Below are positions 1 through 6,983 of a stretch of 9,198 nt of DNA, piece after piece. The notes under the pieces were generated by a model. The model was given only the letters and a program-made list of their open reading frames with translations. It searched no databases and was not told where the DNA came from. Position 1 is the stretch's first letter. Each line of letters begins with the position of its first letter. Where the stretch lies: positions 1-9,198 of the forward strand of contig JAVBOF010000061.1 in the NCBI GenBank assembly GCA_031550915.1, read 5' to 3'. The stretch comes from JAVBOF01 sp031550915 (GTDB lineage Bacteria > Bacillota > Clostridia > Christensenellales > MGBC116941). The position numbers and the translations under genes were made by a program.

Positions 1-929
1 CAATTCCGCAGATCAAAATGGTTTTGGAGCTTGCTAAGCAGAAGAATTTTTCTAAAGCCGCAGAAAACCTATATCTGTCACAATCTACACTTTCCAAGCA
101 AATAAAGGCTCTGGAGCTGGAGTTTTCTGTGAAACTGTTTAGACGTACGCCGGTAGGAGCAGAATTGACTGAAGCAGGGACAGAATTTTGTTTGCACGCC
201 GAAAGGATATTTGCTGAATATTCGGAAATGAAAGAAAAACTTAACCAAATGAAATCCACGCTTAAAAAGCGTCTTGTCGTCGGTGTTTTTACGGGTGCGC
301 CGGAATACAATGTATTGGAAGCCTTGAATAATTTCCACGCATGCAACAATGATATAGATCTTATTATGCGGGAACTTGAAAGCGAAAGGCTGCACAATGT
401 TATGATGGACGACCAGCTGGACGCCGTTGTCGCCTGGATGGAGATAATTCCGGACAACTGGCAAAAGATCCCGTTGATAGGCGATACCATGCTTCTTATA
501 ACATCTTCGGATCACCCGCTGGCAAAAAGGGCGGCATCGGATAGCTTTCCTCTTAACATTGCCAAGGATGAGCCTTATATCATCTTTACACAGCCTGCGT
601 TTAAGAAAATTGATTACGCTGCATGCGCCCTTTCCGGGTTTGTGCCGAGGGAAACGCATAATATTGCCCATCCGGATACGCTGCTACGGCTTGTTGCCGA
701 CGGGCATGGTGTTGGGTTGCTGTTTGAATGTGCCTACGATTATTTCAGAATACCCGGAACGAGTGCGTTACGGCCGACGGATGCATTGCAGACATATCTC
801 GCCGTAGGTGTAAGGGATAACCAGAACGAACTTTCTAAAAGGCTGGCGGCCCATTTGGAATCCTTATATCAAAAAGTTGAAAAGCCTCGGGAGATAGTCG
901 ATCTTCTTGCCAACATGGCAAATAGCTGA
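1..929 (+). CDS. LysR-type transcriptional regulator, 5' truncated by window edge
   Basis: Probable one-component regulator that binds DNA and responds to a small-molecule co-inducer. The frame is open to the window edge: codons from base 3 read I-P-Q-I-K before the first visible ATG at 18. This fits the usual LysR N-terminus (xxxQLKxFLxLA), so the true start lies just upstream of the window and the ATG at 18 is an internal Met. Counting from that Met, the winged helix-turn-helix covers about residues 1-55 (NFSKAAENLYLSQSTLSKQI is the core). A linker helix follows (about 56-85), then a periplasmic-binding-like effector domain (about 86-290, including DGHGVGLLFE near 220-230). The visible 303 residues plus the missing few match the usual ~300-residue length. 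It runs in the same direction as the dehydrogenase 33 bases downstream, so the two may be co-transcribed. The effector is unknown. Confidence 0.93.
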   Translation, partial: IPQIKMVLELAKQKNFSKAAENLYLSQSTLSKQIKALELEFSVKLFRRTPVGAELTEAGTEFCLHAERIFAEYSEMKEKLNQMKSTLKKRLVVGVFTGAPEYNVLEALNNFHACNNDIDLIMRELESERLHNVMMDDQLDAVVAWMEIIPDNWQKIPLIGDTMLLITSSDHPLAKRAASDSFPLNIAKDEPYIIFTQPAFKKIDYAACALSGFVPRETHNIAHPDTLLRLVADGHGVGLLFECAYDYFRIPGTSALRPTDALQTYLAVGVRDNQNELSKRLAAHLESLYQKVEKPREIVDLLANMANS

Positions 930-952
930 TTTTATAGAACTATTCATATTGC

Positions 953-957
953 GGAGG
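953..957 (+). promoter_or_regulatory. Ribosome binding site for the zinc dehydrogenase
   Basis: GGAGG lies 5 bases before the ATG at 963 and fixes that start. No promoter or terminator is visible in the 33-base gap after the LysR gene, which supports read-through from it. Confidence 0.75.
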
Positions 958-962
958 ACGAA

Positions 963-1964
963 ATGAAACAGGTTTGGTATGTTGAAGACAACAAACTGGA
1001 ATTGATCGATGTTGCAGAACCAAAACCCAAATACGGGCAAATTAAAGTTAAAGTAGCGTATGCGGCATTATGCGCAACGGATATACACATGGTCACAATG
1101 GGCGTTATGGGCGTGAAGCCTCCTGCTGCGATGGGGCATGAAGGCTCCGGCACGATAGTCGAGATGGGCCCTGGGACGGAAGTATCGGGATTAAAAATTG
1201 GTGATAAGGTGGTTTGCAACCCCACATCCGCGTGCGGAATCTGCAGCGAATGCAAAAGGGGAAGGGCGCAGTATTGTTTGTTTGGCGTGCCGACAGGTAC
1301 GTTTGGTGAATATATCGTAACATCCGCAAGTACGGCTTATAAACTGCCCGATAACGCCGATTTGAAAACCTATTCCATAACGGAACCGGCTGTTTGCACC
1401 ATACGCGCAATGGACCTGGCGGCGATAAAACCCGGCGACACAGTAATGCTATCCGGCGCCGGCGGAATTGGAATGATACTTTTAAACCTTATAGTGCTTT
1501 CCGGCGCGTCAAAGATAACAGTAAGCGAACCGGTGGCGTCAAAAAGAGAAATCGCGGGATCGATGGGGGCGCAATATGTCATCGATCCTTTCAACGAAGA
1601 TGTTACAGAAAAGGCTTTGGAGATAACAGACGGCATAGGGTTCGACCATGTTTTTGAAGCGTCCGGCGTCCCTGCCGCGGCTGCCGCTTGCATAGATTCT
1701 ATTGGAAGATGCGGCAAGGTTACTTATTTCGCGGTGTTCCCGCCAACATTCGATTTCAGCATCAACCTTTATGATCTGTTTATGAAAGAAGCCAGTATAC
1801 AAACCGTTTTCACATGCCCGGATATCTTTCCAAGGGCAATCAACCTTATGCCGAGGATACAAACCGATAAGATAATCGGAAAGGTATTACCGCTCAGCCA
1901 GGCTATGGAAGCGTTTGAGCTGTTTGATAAATCCATTTATCCTAAGATACTCCTTGAGTGTTAA
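963..1964 (+). CDS. Zinc-dependent medium-chain alcohol/polyol dehydrogenase (MDR family)
   Basis: Cytoplasmic NAD(P)-dependent oxidoreductase predicted to interconvert an alcohol and a carbonyl compound; the substrate is not determinable. The 333 residues are slightly short for the family (about 340-350). Catalytic-zinc motifs are visible: C37 in CATDIH (the family usually has CGTDxH), H59-E60 in the GHE motif, and E141-P142 as a probable further ligand. A structural-zinc lobe has C91, C94, C97 and C105 with standard spacing. The Rossmann fold glycine motif GAGGIG is at 165-170. The acidic E189 at the end of the second strand favours NAD over NADP (inference). The sequence resembles the sorbitol/threonine dehydrogenase branch more than classical ethanol dehydrogenases. 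It follows a LysR gene closely and may be under its control. Confident on family, not on substrate. Confidence 0.93.
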   Translation: MKQVWYVEDNKLELIDVAEPKPKYGQIKVKVAYAALCATDIHMVTMGVMGVKPPAAMGHEGSGTIVEMGPGTEVSGLKIGDKVVCNPTSACGICSECKRGRAQYCLFGVPTGTFGEYIVTSASTAYKLPDNADLKTYSITEPAVCTIRAMDLAAIKPGDTVMLSGAGGIGMILLNLIVLSGASKITVSEPVASKREIAGSMGAQYVIDPFNEDVTEKALEITDGIGFDHVFEASGVPAAAAACIDSIGRCGKVTYFAVFPPTFDFSINLYDLFMKEASIQTVFTCPDIFPRAINLMPRIQTDKIIGKVLPLSQAMEAFELFDKSIYPKILLEC

Positions 1965-2190
1965 CTTCATCTTTCGATGGAGAACCGTATAAAAAACCAC
2001 CGACACCGGCTTTATCCTTTGCAAAGTCCGCTGCTTGTCTATGACGTCGCGTAATAAGAGCTTGCAACATCTGGCAGTTAGGTATAATATTAGTATGTGA
2101 TCTTATATATATACGGTCCATCTCTTTTTTGTATGCGGGCTTTTAGGAAAGCCAGTTCTTACTGGGCTATAAATGCTGCGGAGGGCGCAT
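1965..2190 (+). other. Non-coding region and leader between dehydrogenase and second LysR gene
   Basis: This stretch of 226 bases has no convincing gene. It begins with a weak hairpin just after the dehydrogenase stop (1965-1971 with 1976-1982, one G-T pair), which lacks a T-run and is a poor terminator. A candidate promoter sits at 2062-2088. Two short overlapping hairpins (2138-2153 and 2152-2165) lie just before the LysR ribosome binding site. Confidence 0.5.
2062..2088 (+). promoter_or_regulatory. Candidate sigma-A-type promoter for second LysR gene
   Basis: TTGCAA at 2062-2067 and a perfect TATAAT at 2083-2088 are separated by 15 bases, shorter than the ideal 17. The -10 element is strong and the -35 placement is suboptimal. 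Transcription would begin near 2095 and give a leader of about 95 bases before the ATG at 2191. Confidence 0.4.
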
Positions 2191-3108
2191 ATGGATGTTC
2201 ATCAGCTAAACATTTTTATCAGTGCGGCACAATACCTCAACTTTACGGAGGCTGCAAAGCATATGTTTGTTGCGCAGTCAGCCGTCAGCCACCATATTGC
2301 CGAGCTTGAAAAAGAACTTGGCACAAAATTATTCTTTAGAAACAAAAACGGAATATCCTTGACCCCTGCCGGCGAGACGCTCCTAATGGAAGCTTTTAAG
2401 ATAACAACCATGGTTGGAAAGACTTCAACCAAGATACAAAAGATGGCGTCTGGGGCTAAAGGCGAGCTTTCGATAGGTTTTGTTTTCGAACCGATAGTAG
2501 ATTGTTTCACAGAACATTTCAGACAATTTTATGAGAAATATCCTGAGATAAATATTCATTTCAATTCCTACGATTCAATAAAGATAGCGCGTATGATGGA
2601 AAACATGGAGTTGGATATCTGCTTTGCGCGTCTTATCACCATAAACAAAAAAGAAGAGGTATACTGGCGCTTGCTCTATTCGGACCCGCTTTATGTTGGC
2701 ATGCGCAAGAGCCATCAACTGGCTGGTTTACGCAAAGTCAAGCTGAACATGCTGGCGCATGAAAAGATTATACTAATGACTAGACAGGCAAACCCCGGCA
2801 TGTTCGATATGATACACCACCTTTTTATGAGCCGCGGTATACCGCCTTTGATCCAGGAAACAACAAATGACCTGATGACTTCCATAATGATGGCGCGCAT
2901 CGGCATGGGTTTGTTGATATTGCCGGAAAGGTTCAAGCATATGATACCGGAAGAGCTGGATTTCATACCCATAGATGAAGAAGATGCCTGCCACCAAATT
3001 GGCATAACATGGCATAAGGATAATCCCAATCCATCCGTCAAACTTTTTTTGGAAGCCTTTGGGATAGACATGGATGAAAAATGTTGTGAAGTGGGCGCCA
3101 AAGTATAA
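2191..3108 (+). CDS. LysR-type transcriptional regulator
   Basis: Probable effector-responsive DNA-binding regulator of 305 residues, the standard LysR length. I chose the ATG at 2191 over the in-frame ATG at 2173. GGAGGG at 2180-2185 sits 5 bases before 2191, and MDVHQLNIFISAAQ is the normal LysR N-terminus; the upstream start would add six residues and place the ribosome binding site inside the gene. The winged HTH spans about residues 1-60, with core NFTEAAKHMFVAQSAVSHHI. A linker helix covers about 60-88. The effector domain begins at about 90 (GELSIGF) and runs to about 295, with the typical GMGLLILPE segment near 250. It is followed by its own terminator and then, in the same direction, by the hydrolase-symporter operon, which is its most likely target by position. 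LysR regulators are more often divergent from their targets, so this is inference. Confidence 0.95.
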   Translation: MDVHQLNIFISAAQYLNFTEAAKHMFVAQSAVSHHIAELEKELGTKLFFRNKNGISLTPAGETLLMEAFKITTMVGKTSTKIQKMASGAKGELSIGFVFEPIVDCFTEHFRQFYEKYPEINIHFNSYDSIKIARMMENMELDICFARLITINKKEEVYWRLLYSDPLYVGMRKSHQLAGLRKVKLNMLAHEKIILMTRQANPGMFDMIHHLFMSRGIPPLIQETTNDLMTSIMMARIGMGLLILPERFKHMIPEELDFIPIDEEDACHQIGITWHKDNPNPSVKLFLEAFGIDMDEKCCEVGAKV

Positions 3109-3126
3109 AAAAATCTTATGCACCAG

Positions 3127-3158
3127 TACCGTGGTATATGACCGCGGTATTTCTTTTT
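3127..3158 (+). terminator. Rho-independent terminator after second LysR gene
   Basis: A 9-pair stem (3127-3135 with 3141-3149, one G-T pair) has a 5-base loop and is followed by TTTCTTTTT at 3150-3158. It starts 18 bases after the LysR stop and separates that gene from the hydrolase transcription unit. Confidence 0.85.
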
Positions 3159-3176
3159 AGGAATCGAATTATTAGA

Positions 3177-3207
3177 TTGCGTGATAAAAAATGCATATTT
3201 TACACAA
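3177..3207. promoter_or_regulatory. Imperfect inverted repeat, candidate operator
   Basis: The outer arms TTGCGTGATA (3177-3186) and TTTTACACAA (3198-3207) are imperfect inverted copies around a centre at 3192; seven of ten arm positions pair as complements. It overlaps the candidate -35 element of the hydrolase promoter, a position where a LysR or other dimeric regulator could act. The core is AT-rich, so some symmetry may be chance. Confidence 0.35.
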
Positions 3208-3227
3208 TAAACTATATATATTAAACT
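3199..3227 (+). promoter_or_regulatory. Candidate promoter of the hydrolase-symporter operon
   Basis: TTTACA at 3199-3204 and TAAACT at 3222-3227 are separated by the ideal 17 bases. Each is an imperfect match to the sigma-A consensus. A start near 3234 would give a leader of about 68 bases. Other TATAAC words at 3233 and 3256 lack a well-placed -35. Confidence 0.35.
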
Positions 3228-3301
3228 CAAGGTATAACATATCCAAGAATTCTACTATAACGATCATCTAACTAAAAATTGAATCGGGGAGGTCAAAAGT
3301 T

Positions 3302-4975
3302 GTGAGTAAAGTTGCATCTGAAAAGAAGTACTCTATGCTTGTTGAGGAGGACGTATTTGTAACGGCCAGAGATGGTATAAAACTGGCGATAGATATCTAT
3401 CGGCCGGATGCACCGGGCAAGTTCCCCGCGCTGCTTGCCATGTCCCCTTACGGCAAAAGCTGTCAGGTTTTCGAAACTCCGCCGCAGCCGTTTGGCAAAT
3501 CTATTTTCGAAGCCTCTGTTGAATCGGGAGATCCCTCATACTACGCCGAAAGAGGCTATGTATATGTTATTGGCGACTTCCGTGGACTGGGCGATTCCGA
3601 AGGCGCTCATGTTGGAATGATGTCAAAATATGAAGGCCAGGATGGATACGATATCGTTGAATGGCTGGCAGAACAGCCTTGGTGTGACGGCAATATCGGC
3701 CTTGCGGGCATTTGCTATTTTGCAAACGCACAGCTGCAGATAGCAGCGGAGGCTCCGCCGCATCTTAAGTGTATTGCACCGTGGGAGATATTTGCAGACG
3801 ATCTTTATAAGCACGGCGTATATGAAGGCGGCGTAATGAATATTTTCCTGTATGGACTGTATACCGGAACCTATCCTGCCCGCTGCGGATACGCCATCAA
3901 AAACGTAAAATCGTGGATGATAGAAAACACCCCGCCGGATGAACTTAAAAAGCTTGTGGATCATTATGCCGCGGATCCGGATCTGCGCCAGTATCCATAT
4001 CTGTATCATCTTTTGAAGTATCCGGAAAAGAACCCGATACTGTTCGACTTTATGCTCAATCCGCTGGACGGGCCGTTCTACCGTGAACGCTCCGTAATAG
4101 AGAGGATAAAGAATATCAAAGTGCCTGCATACGTTGGAGGCCCGTTCTTTAGTTTCTTCTGTGAGCCGCAGGTGAACGTTTTCAACCGCCTGGATGTTCC
4201 GAAGAAGATGTTCCTCTATACGGATATGGGGACCCGTCCGTGGCACGCCCACCATGACGAGCTGCTGAGATGGTACGATTTCTGGTTGAAGGGCATGGAT
4301 ACCGGTATTATGGACGAACCGCCGATAAGGTACCATGTAACCGCGCTGGAAAAATGGAAGGATGCCACCCAATGGCCTATCGACGGCACACAATGGACTG
4401 ATTTCTATCTAAACAGCCTGAACCTGCTTTCACCGGAGCCGGATTTCTTCAACGATTGCCCGGATAGCTTTATGCAGGAACCGTTATATGTATCCGAAGA
4501 GAGAAATCGCGTGACGTATATAAGCGCGCCGCTTTCCGAAGATTTGCAAGTAACCGGTGCACCGCGCATAAAATTCTATGCGTCGGTCGATCAGGACGAC
4601 ACCTGCTTCCGCTTTGGCGTAAGGGAAGCCGATTCCGACGCTATTTATCCGCTCGCTTCCGGCTGGCTGAAAGCATCGCTGAGAAAGCGCGTACCGGAGA
4701 AGGATACCGCTTGGGAGATAGAGCACGATTATACGAAGTTTGAGCCTCTTGTACCCGGAGAAATATACGAATTTGAAGCACAGATGCGACCGATGTCACA
4801 CCTGTTTAAGGCCGGTAAGCAAATCAAACTGGAGATATCATGCATAGATGTTCCAACGGATATCGAAACCTATGACGTTATGTGGCATGTCTGCAAGAGC
4901 AGGACCACGCTCCACAAGATATACAGGGACGGAGACCATCAGTCCAAACTGATCCTGCCGGTGATACCCGAATAA
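3302..4975 (+). CDS. CocE/NonD-family alpha/beta hydrolase with Cys at the nucleophile position
   Basis: Predicted cytoplasmic acyl or ester/amide hydrolase; no signal peptide or membrane span is seen. It starts at GTG 3302, with GGGGAGGT at 3286-3293. The 557 residues fit the family. The N-terminal alpha/beta fold has DIYRP (31-35), the RGxGxSEG loop as FRGLGDSEG (93-101), and EWLAEQPWCDGNIG (120-133), which leads into the nucleophile elbow. That elbow reads LAGICYFANAQ, so C138 (codon TGC, 3713-3715) occupies the place of the family serine. The catalytic histidine is probably one of H315, H317 or H318 in RPWHAHHDELLRWYDFWLKG. The Asp usually found after GGW is not at its common place (the local sequence is GGPFFSFF, 279-286). 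The C-terminal part (about 366-557, with SGWLKASLRKR and VPGEIYEFE) is the beta-sandwich (PepX_C-like) domain. It is the first gene of an apparent operon with a symporter. Either it is a Cys-dependent enzyme or its activity is lost or changed. Confidence 0.9.
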   Translation: MSKVASEKKYSMLVEEDVFVTARDGIKLAIDIYRPDAPGKFPALLAMSPYGKSCQVFETPPQPFGKSIFEASVESGDPSYYAERGYVYVIGDFRGLGDSEGAHVGMMSKYEGQDGYDIVEWLAEQPWCDGNIGLAGICYFANAQLQIAAEAPPHLKCIAPWEIFADDLYKHGVYEGGVMNIFLYGLYTGTYPARCGYAIKNVKSWMIENTPPDELKKLVDHYAADPDLRQYPYLYHLLKYPEKNPILFDFMLNPLDGPFYRERSVIERIKNIKVPAYVGGPFFSFFCEPQVNVFNRLDVPKKMFLYTDMGTRPWHAHHDELLRWYDFWLKGMDTGIMDEPPIRYHVTALEKWKDATQWPIDGTQWTDFYLNSLNLLSPEPDFFNDCPDSFMQEPLYVSEERNRVTYISAPLSEDLQVTGAPRIKFYASVDQDDTCFRFGVREADSDAIYPLASGWLKASLRKRVPEKDTAWEIEHDYTKFEPLVPGEIYEFEAQMRPMSHLFKAGKQIKLEISCIDVPTDIETYDVMWHVCKSRTTLHKIYRDGDHQSKLILPVIPE

Positions 4976-5000
4976 TAATTGATTTATATACCGTGTTGTT

Positions 5001-5029
5001 AAGGGCGGCACGATCGTTTTGCCGCCCTT
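5001..5029 (+). terminator. GC-rich intergenic hairpin between hydrolase and symporter (processing element or weak terminator)
   Basis: A perfect 10-pair stem (AAGGGCGGCA at 5001-5010 with TGCCGCCCTT at 5020-5029) has a 9-base loop. No T-run follows on either strand: downstream reads GATATAAAAAATC. It therefore does not look like a standard intrinsic terminator. It may instead stabilise the hydrolase end of a shared mRNA or cause partial termination before the symporter. Confidence 0.5.
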
Positions 5030-5062
5030 GATATAAAAAATCTTAATAGGAGGTAATGTTGG

Positions 5063-6583
5063 ATGATTTTGGCAGTTGCAATAATCTATTTTGTTGTCGT
5101 CATCATTGGTATCGGGCTGTATACTAGGAAAAAAGTCAAGACTGCGGATGATTTTAATCGCGGCGGACAAAGCATGAACTGGGTGCTTGTTGCTTTTGCA
5201 TTCGTGCTCATACCGCTCGGTTCAGGCCATTCCATGTCGCTTTGGGAACAATCCATAGGCCCGCTTGGCGGTGCCACCCTGTGGTGGTCCCTTGGCGTTG
5301 GCGCGGTTTTGATCCCGTTATTCATGCTATGGCTTGGACCAATGGCCAGGAAAACCGGTAAATCTACGATGCCTGAGATCACGCGGAGCCTGTATGGAAG
5401 GGGATTCAGCTGGCTGCATTCAGGAGTAACGATTGCTTCGCTTACCGGAATATGCGCGGCTGAGCTGATCGCTACAGGCGTTGCCATATTCACATTGAGC
5501 GATGGAGCCGTACCGCTGTATCCATGGGGTGTACTGATCGCATTTGCATTTACCGTCCTTTATGTATTCTTTGGAGGTATCCTGCAGATGGCCTGGGTAA
5601 ATCTGATAAACGCCGCGGTCATGATTATTGGCTCTTTCGCGGCGGTTATCGGAATAGTATTATGGATGAACGGGAATTTCAGCTTTGGCGGAGAAACCGG
5701 TATGGCTGCGGTGCAGGCTGCGTATGCCGATGCTGGAACTCAGTTTAAGCTTTCCCAGTTTGGACAGATGGGTAACCCGACACTCTGGCTGGATATTATC
5801 ATTCCGGTTATATTGCTGCACCTTGCAGGTACGGGCGTATCACAGGCGCACTATATGCCGTTCTTCGCGGCACGGTCCGAAAAGGATTGCCGCAAGGGCA
5901 TATTCGTAGCCTCCACTATAAATGTTATGTCCGCTGTTCCATGGGTCGCTATTGGCTTGATAGCATTTGTAGTCCCATCGATCGTCAGCGCCGGAGGAGA
6001 CCAGCTTGGTAAACTCATCGTGCCATTAGCGGCATTGCAGATGCTGCCCAAACCTCTGGTAGGTATTTTAATGATATCGTTACTCTCGGCAACGCTGTCC
6101 ACCGCCGGATCGCTCGTTATTGGGTTCGGAAACCTGCTTGCGCATGAGATCGTCAAGGGCGCTTTGGTTCCCAAAATGTCTCAGAAAACCGAGCTAAAGG
6201 TCACAAAGGTATGCATATTGATCTGCGCTGTTGTATGCCTGATCCCGGCACTCTCGTTGCCGGTCATAATGCCCGTCTTCATGTGGTGCTTCATGCTGAG
6301 TATCCCGATATTCTTCGTTTATATCACGGGTATGTATATAGCACGAAACAAGCTATGGACGTGGGTCACTCTAATACTTGGCTATGCGGTGGCTTTCTGG
6401 TGGACTTTCGCTCCTCCGCCGGTGCCATATCCGTTAACCAATGTACTGTATCCAATGTTGATAGTTTCATTCGTATTCGGCATGTTAATACCGCTTATAG
6501 TAAAGGGCGAGACGCCGTATCTGAAACTTGCTAAGCAGCAGCAGCAGGCAGCGGAAAGCTCCGCCGGCGCTGCTGGCAACTAA
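5063..6583 (+). CDS. Sodium:solute symporter (SSS family)
   Basis: Integral membrane transporter of 506 residues, predicted to use the sodium gradient to import an organic solute of unknown identity. The ATG at 5063 follows TAGGAGGT (5047-5054). The first span begins at residue 2, followed by the family pattern ADDFNRGGQSMNW (28-40), which corresponds to the usual DFxxAGR-like loop. By eye there are about 12-13 hydrophobic spans, consistent with the 11-13-span LeuT-like fold. SQAHYMPFFAARSEKDCRKG (260-279) matches the loop that in relatives reads QRxxAAxxxxxARxG. SLLSATLSTAGS (339-350) is the serine/threonine-rich helix that in SSS proteins supplies sodium-site hydroxyls. The C-terminus is short, hydrophilic and Q-rich (KQQQQAAESS). 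It lies between the hydrolase and two tiny membrane genes, so it probably imports that pathway's substrate. Subfamily cannot be fixed by eye. Confidence 0.93.
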   Translation: MILAVAIIYFVVVIIGIGLYTRKKVKTADDFNRGGQSMNWVLVAFAFVLIPLGSGHSMSLWEQSIGPLGGATLWWSLGVGAVLIPLFMLWLGPMARKTGKSTMPEITRSLYGRGFSWLHSGVTIASLTGICAAELIATGVAIFTLSDGAVPLYPWGVLIAFAFTVLYVFFGGILQMAWVNLINAAVMIIGSFAAVIGIVLWMNGNFSFGGETGMAAVQAAYADAGTQFKLSQFGQMGNPTLWLDIIIPVILLHLAGTGVSQAHYMPFFAARSEKDCRKGIFVASTINVMSAVPWVAIGLIAFVVPSIVSAGGDQLGKLIVPLAALQMLPKPLVGILMISLLSATLSTAGSLVIGFGNLLAHEIVKGALVPKMSQKTELKVTKVCILICAVVCLIPALSLPVIMPVFMWCFMLSIPIFFVYITGMYIARNKLWTWVTLILGYAVAFWWTFAPPPVPYPLTNVLYPMLIVSFVFGMLIPLIVKGETPYLKLAKQQQQAAESSAGAAGN

Positions 6584-6597
6584 AGGGAGGTATCGAT

Positions 6598-6702
6598 ATG
6601 TGGCTATTTTGGATGATATTTCTTCAGTTGATAGTTGGCCTTGTATTGACAACGATAATATACTTCATTTGGCGTGCCGCAAAGCATGGTCAGAAGTGGT
6701 AA
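6598..6702 (+). CDS. 34-residue single-span membrane protein, possible symporter accessory
   Basis: A very short gene starting at ATG 6598, 14 bases after the symporter stop, with GGGAGG at 6585-6590 at a 7-base spacing. The product begins MWLFWMIFLQLIVGL and is hydrophobic over residues 1-25. It ends in a basic tail, WRAAKHGQKW (25-34), a pattern that places the C-terminus in the cytoplasm by the positive-inside rule. No domain is recognised. Position directly behind an SSS transporter, a good ribosome binding site, and a second small membrane gene 19 bases further on suggest that it is translated and associates with the transporter. The function is inferred from context alone. Confidence 0.7.
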   Translation: MWLFWMIFLQLIVGLVLTTIIYFIWRAAKHGQKW

Positions 6703-6721
6703 AGGAAAGGAGTTGTGATTA

Positions 6722-6892
6722 ATGGGCATAATGGATGCGGCAATTGCCATTTACCTGTTGGCTTATCTGGCAATCATGATGGTCATTTGTGTCATAGGGT
6801 ATTTCAGAAACTTCAGGGGCAAATCTGAAGCTGAAATAGAAAAGATGTTTGAAAACGAGGATACCGTTACTCCGGCACAACCGGACGCATAA
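6722..6892 (+). CDS. 56-residue single-span membrane protein, possible symporter small accessory protein
   Basis: The ATG at 6722 follows AAAGGAG (6706-6712) at a 9-base spacing. One membrane span covers about residues 6-27 (AAIAIYLLAYLAIMMVICVI). A short basic stretch, YFRNFRGK (27-34), follows, then an acidic tail (SEAEIEKMFENED, 35-47) ending PAQPDA. The pattern of one span, an aromatic/basic turn and a charged tail, encoded right after an SSS transporter, resembles small proteins annotated elsewhere as symporter accessory subunits; that resemblance is from memory of the general pattern, not from a search. Two stop codons in a row (TAATAA) end it, and a terminator follows, so it is the last gene of the operon. 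Confidence 0.75.
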   Translation: MGIMDAAIAIYLLAYLAIMMVICVIGYFRNFRGKSEAEIEKMFENEDTVTPAQPDA

Positions 6893-6905
6893 TAAGTATG
6901 TAGTT

Positions 6906-6946
6906 GGCAGGGAAAGACTGTATAGGTCTTTCCCTGCCCGTATTTT
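6906..6946 (+). terminator. Rho-independent terminator after the symporter operon
   Basis: A perfect 13-pair stem (GGCAGGGAAAGAC at 6906-6918 with its complement at 6926-6938) has a 7-base loop, then CGTATTTT. The T-run is short but the stem is long. It begins 13 bases after the last small membrane gene and closes the hydrolase-symporter unit. Confidence 0.8.
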
Positions 6947-6951
6947 GGCGA

Positions 6952-6957
6952 TATAAT
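6952..6957 (+). promoter_or_regulatory. Candidate -10 element for the first SDR gene
   Basis: A perfect TATAAT lies just after the terminator and 26 bases before the ATG at 6984. The best -35 at 17 bases (TTTCCC, 6929-6934) is poor and lies inside the terminator stem. Transcription from about 6964 would still include the ribosome binding site AGGTAGGTGG (6970-6979). Confidence 0.35.
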
Positions 6958-6983
6958 AATACAAAAAACAGGTAGGTGGAAAT

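Noticed and set aside
1942..2070. Minus-strand 42-residue ORF spanning the end of the dehydrogenase gene and the following gap, with a protein-like look (AADFAKDKAGVGGFLYGS).
   Set aside because: No ribosome binding site precedes its ATG, it overlaps the dehydrogenase end, and no family is recognised; it may be chance or a remnant, but cannot be supported.
2173..2190. Upstream in-frame ATG for the second LysR gene.
   Set aside because: It would place GGAGGG inside the gene; ATG 2191 has ideal spacing and the standard LysR N-terminus.
3623..4393. Long minus-strand open frame (256 codons) opposite the hydrolase gene.
   Set aside because: It is an antisense shadow of a well-supported family gene and has no recognisable domain.
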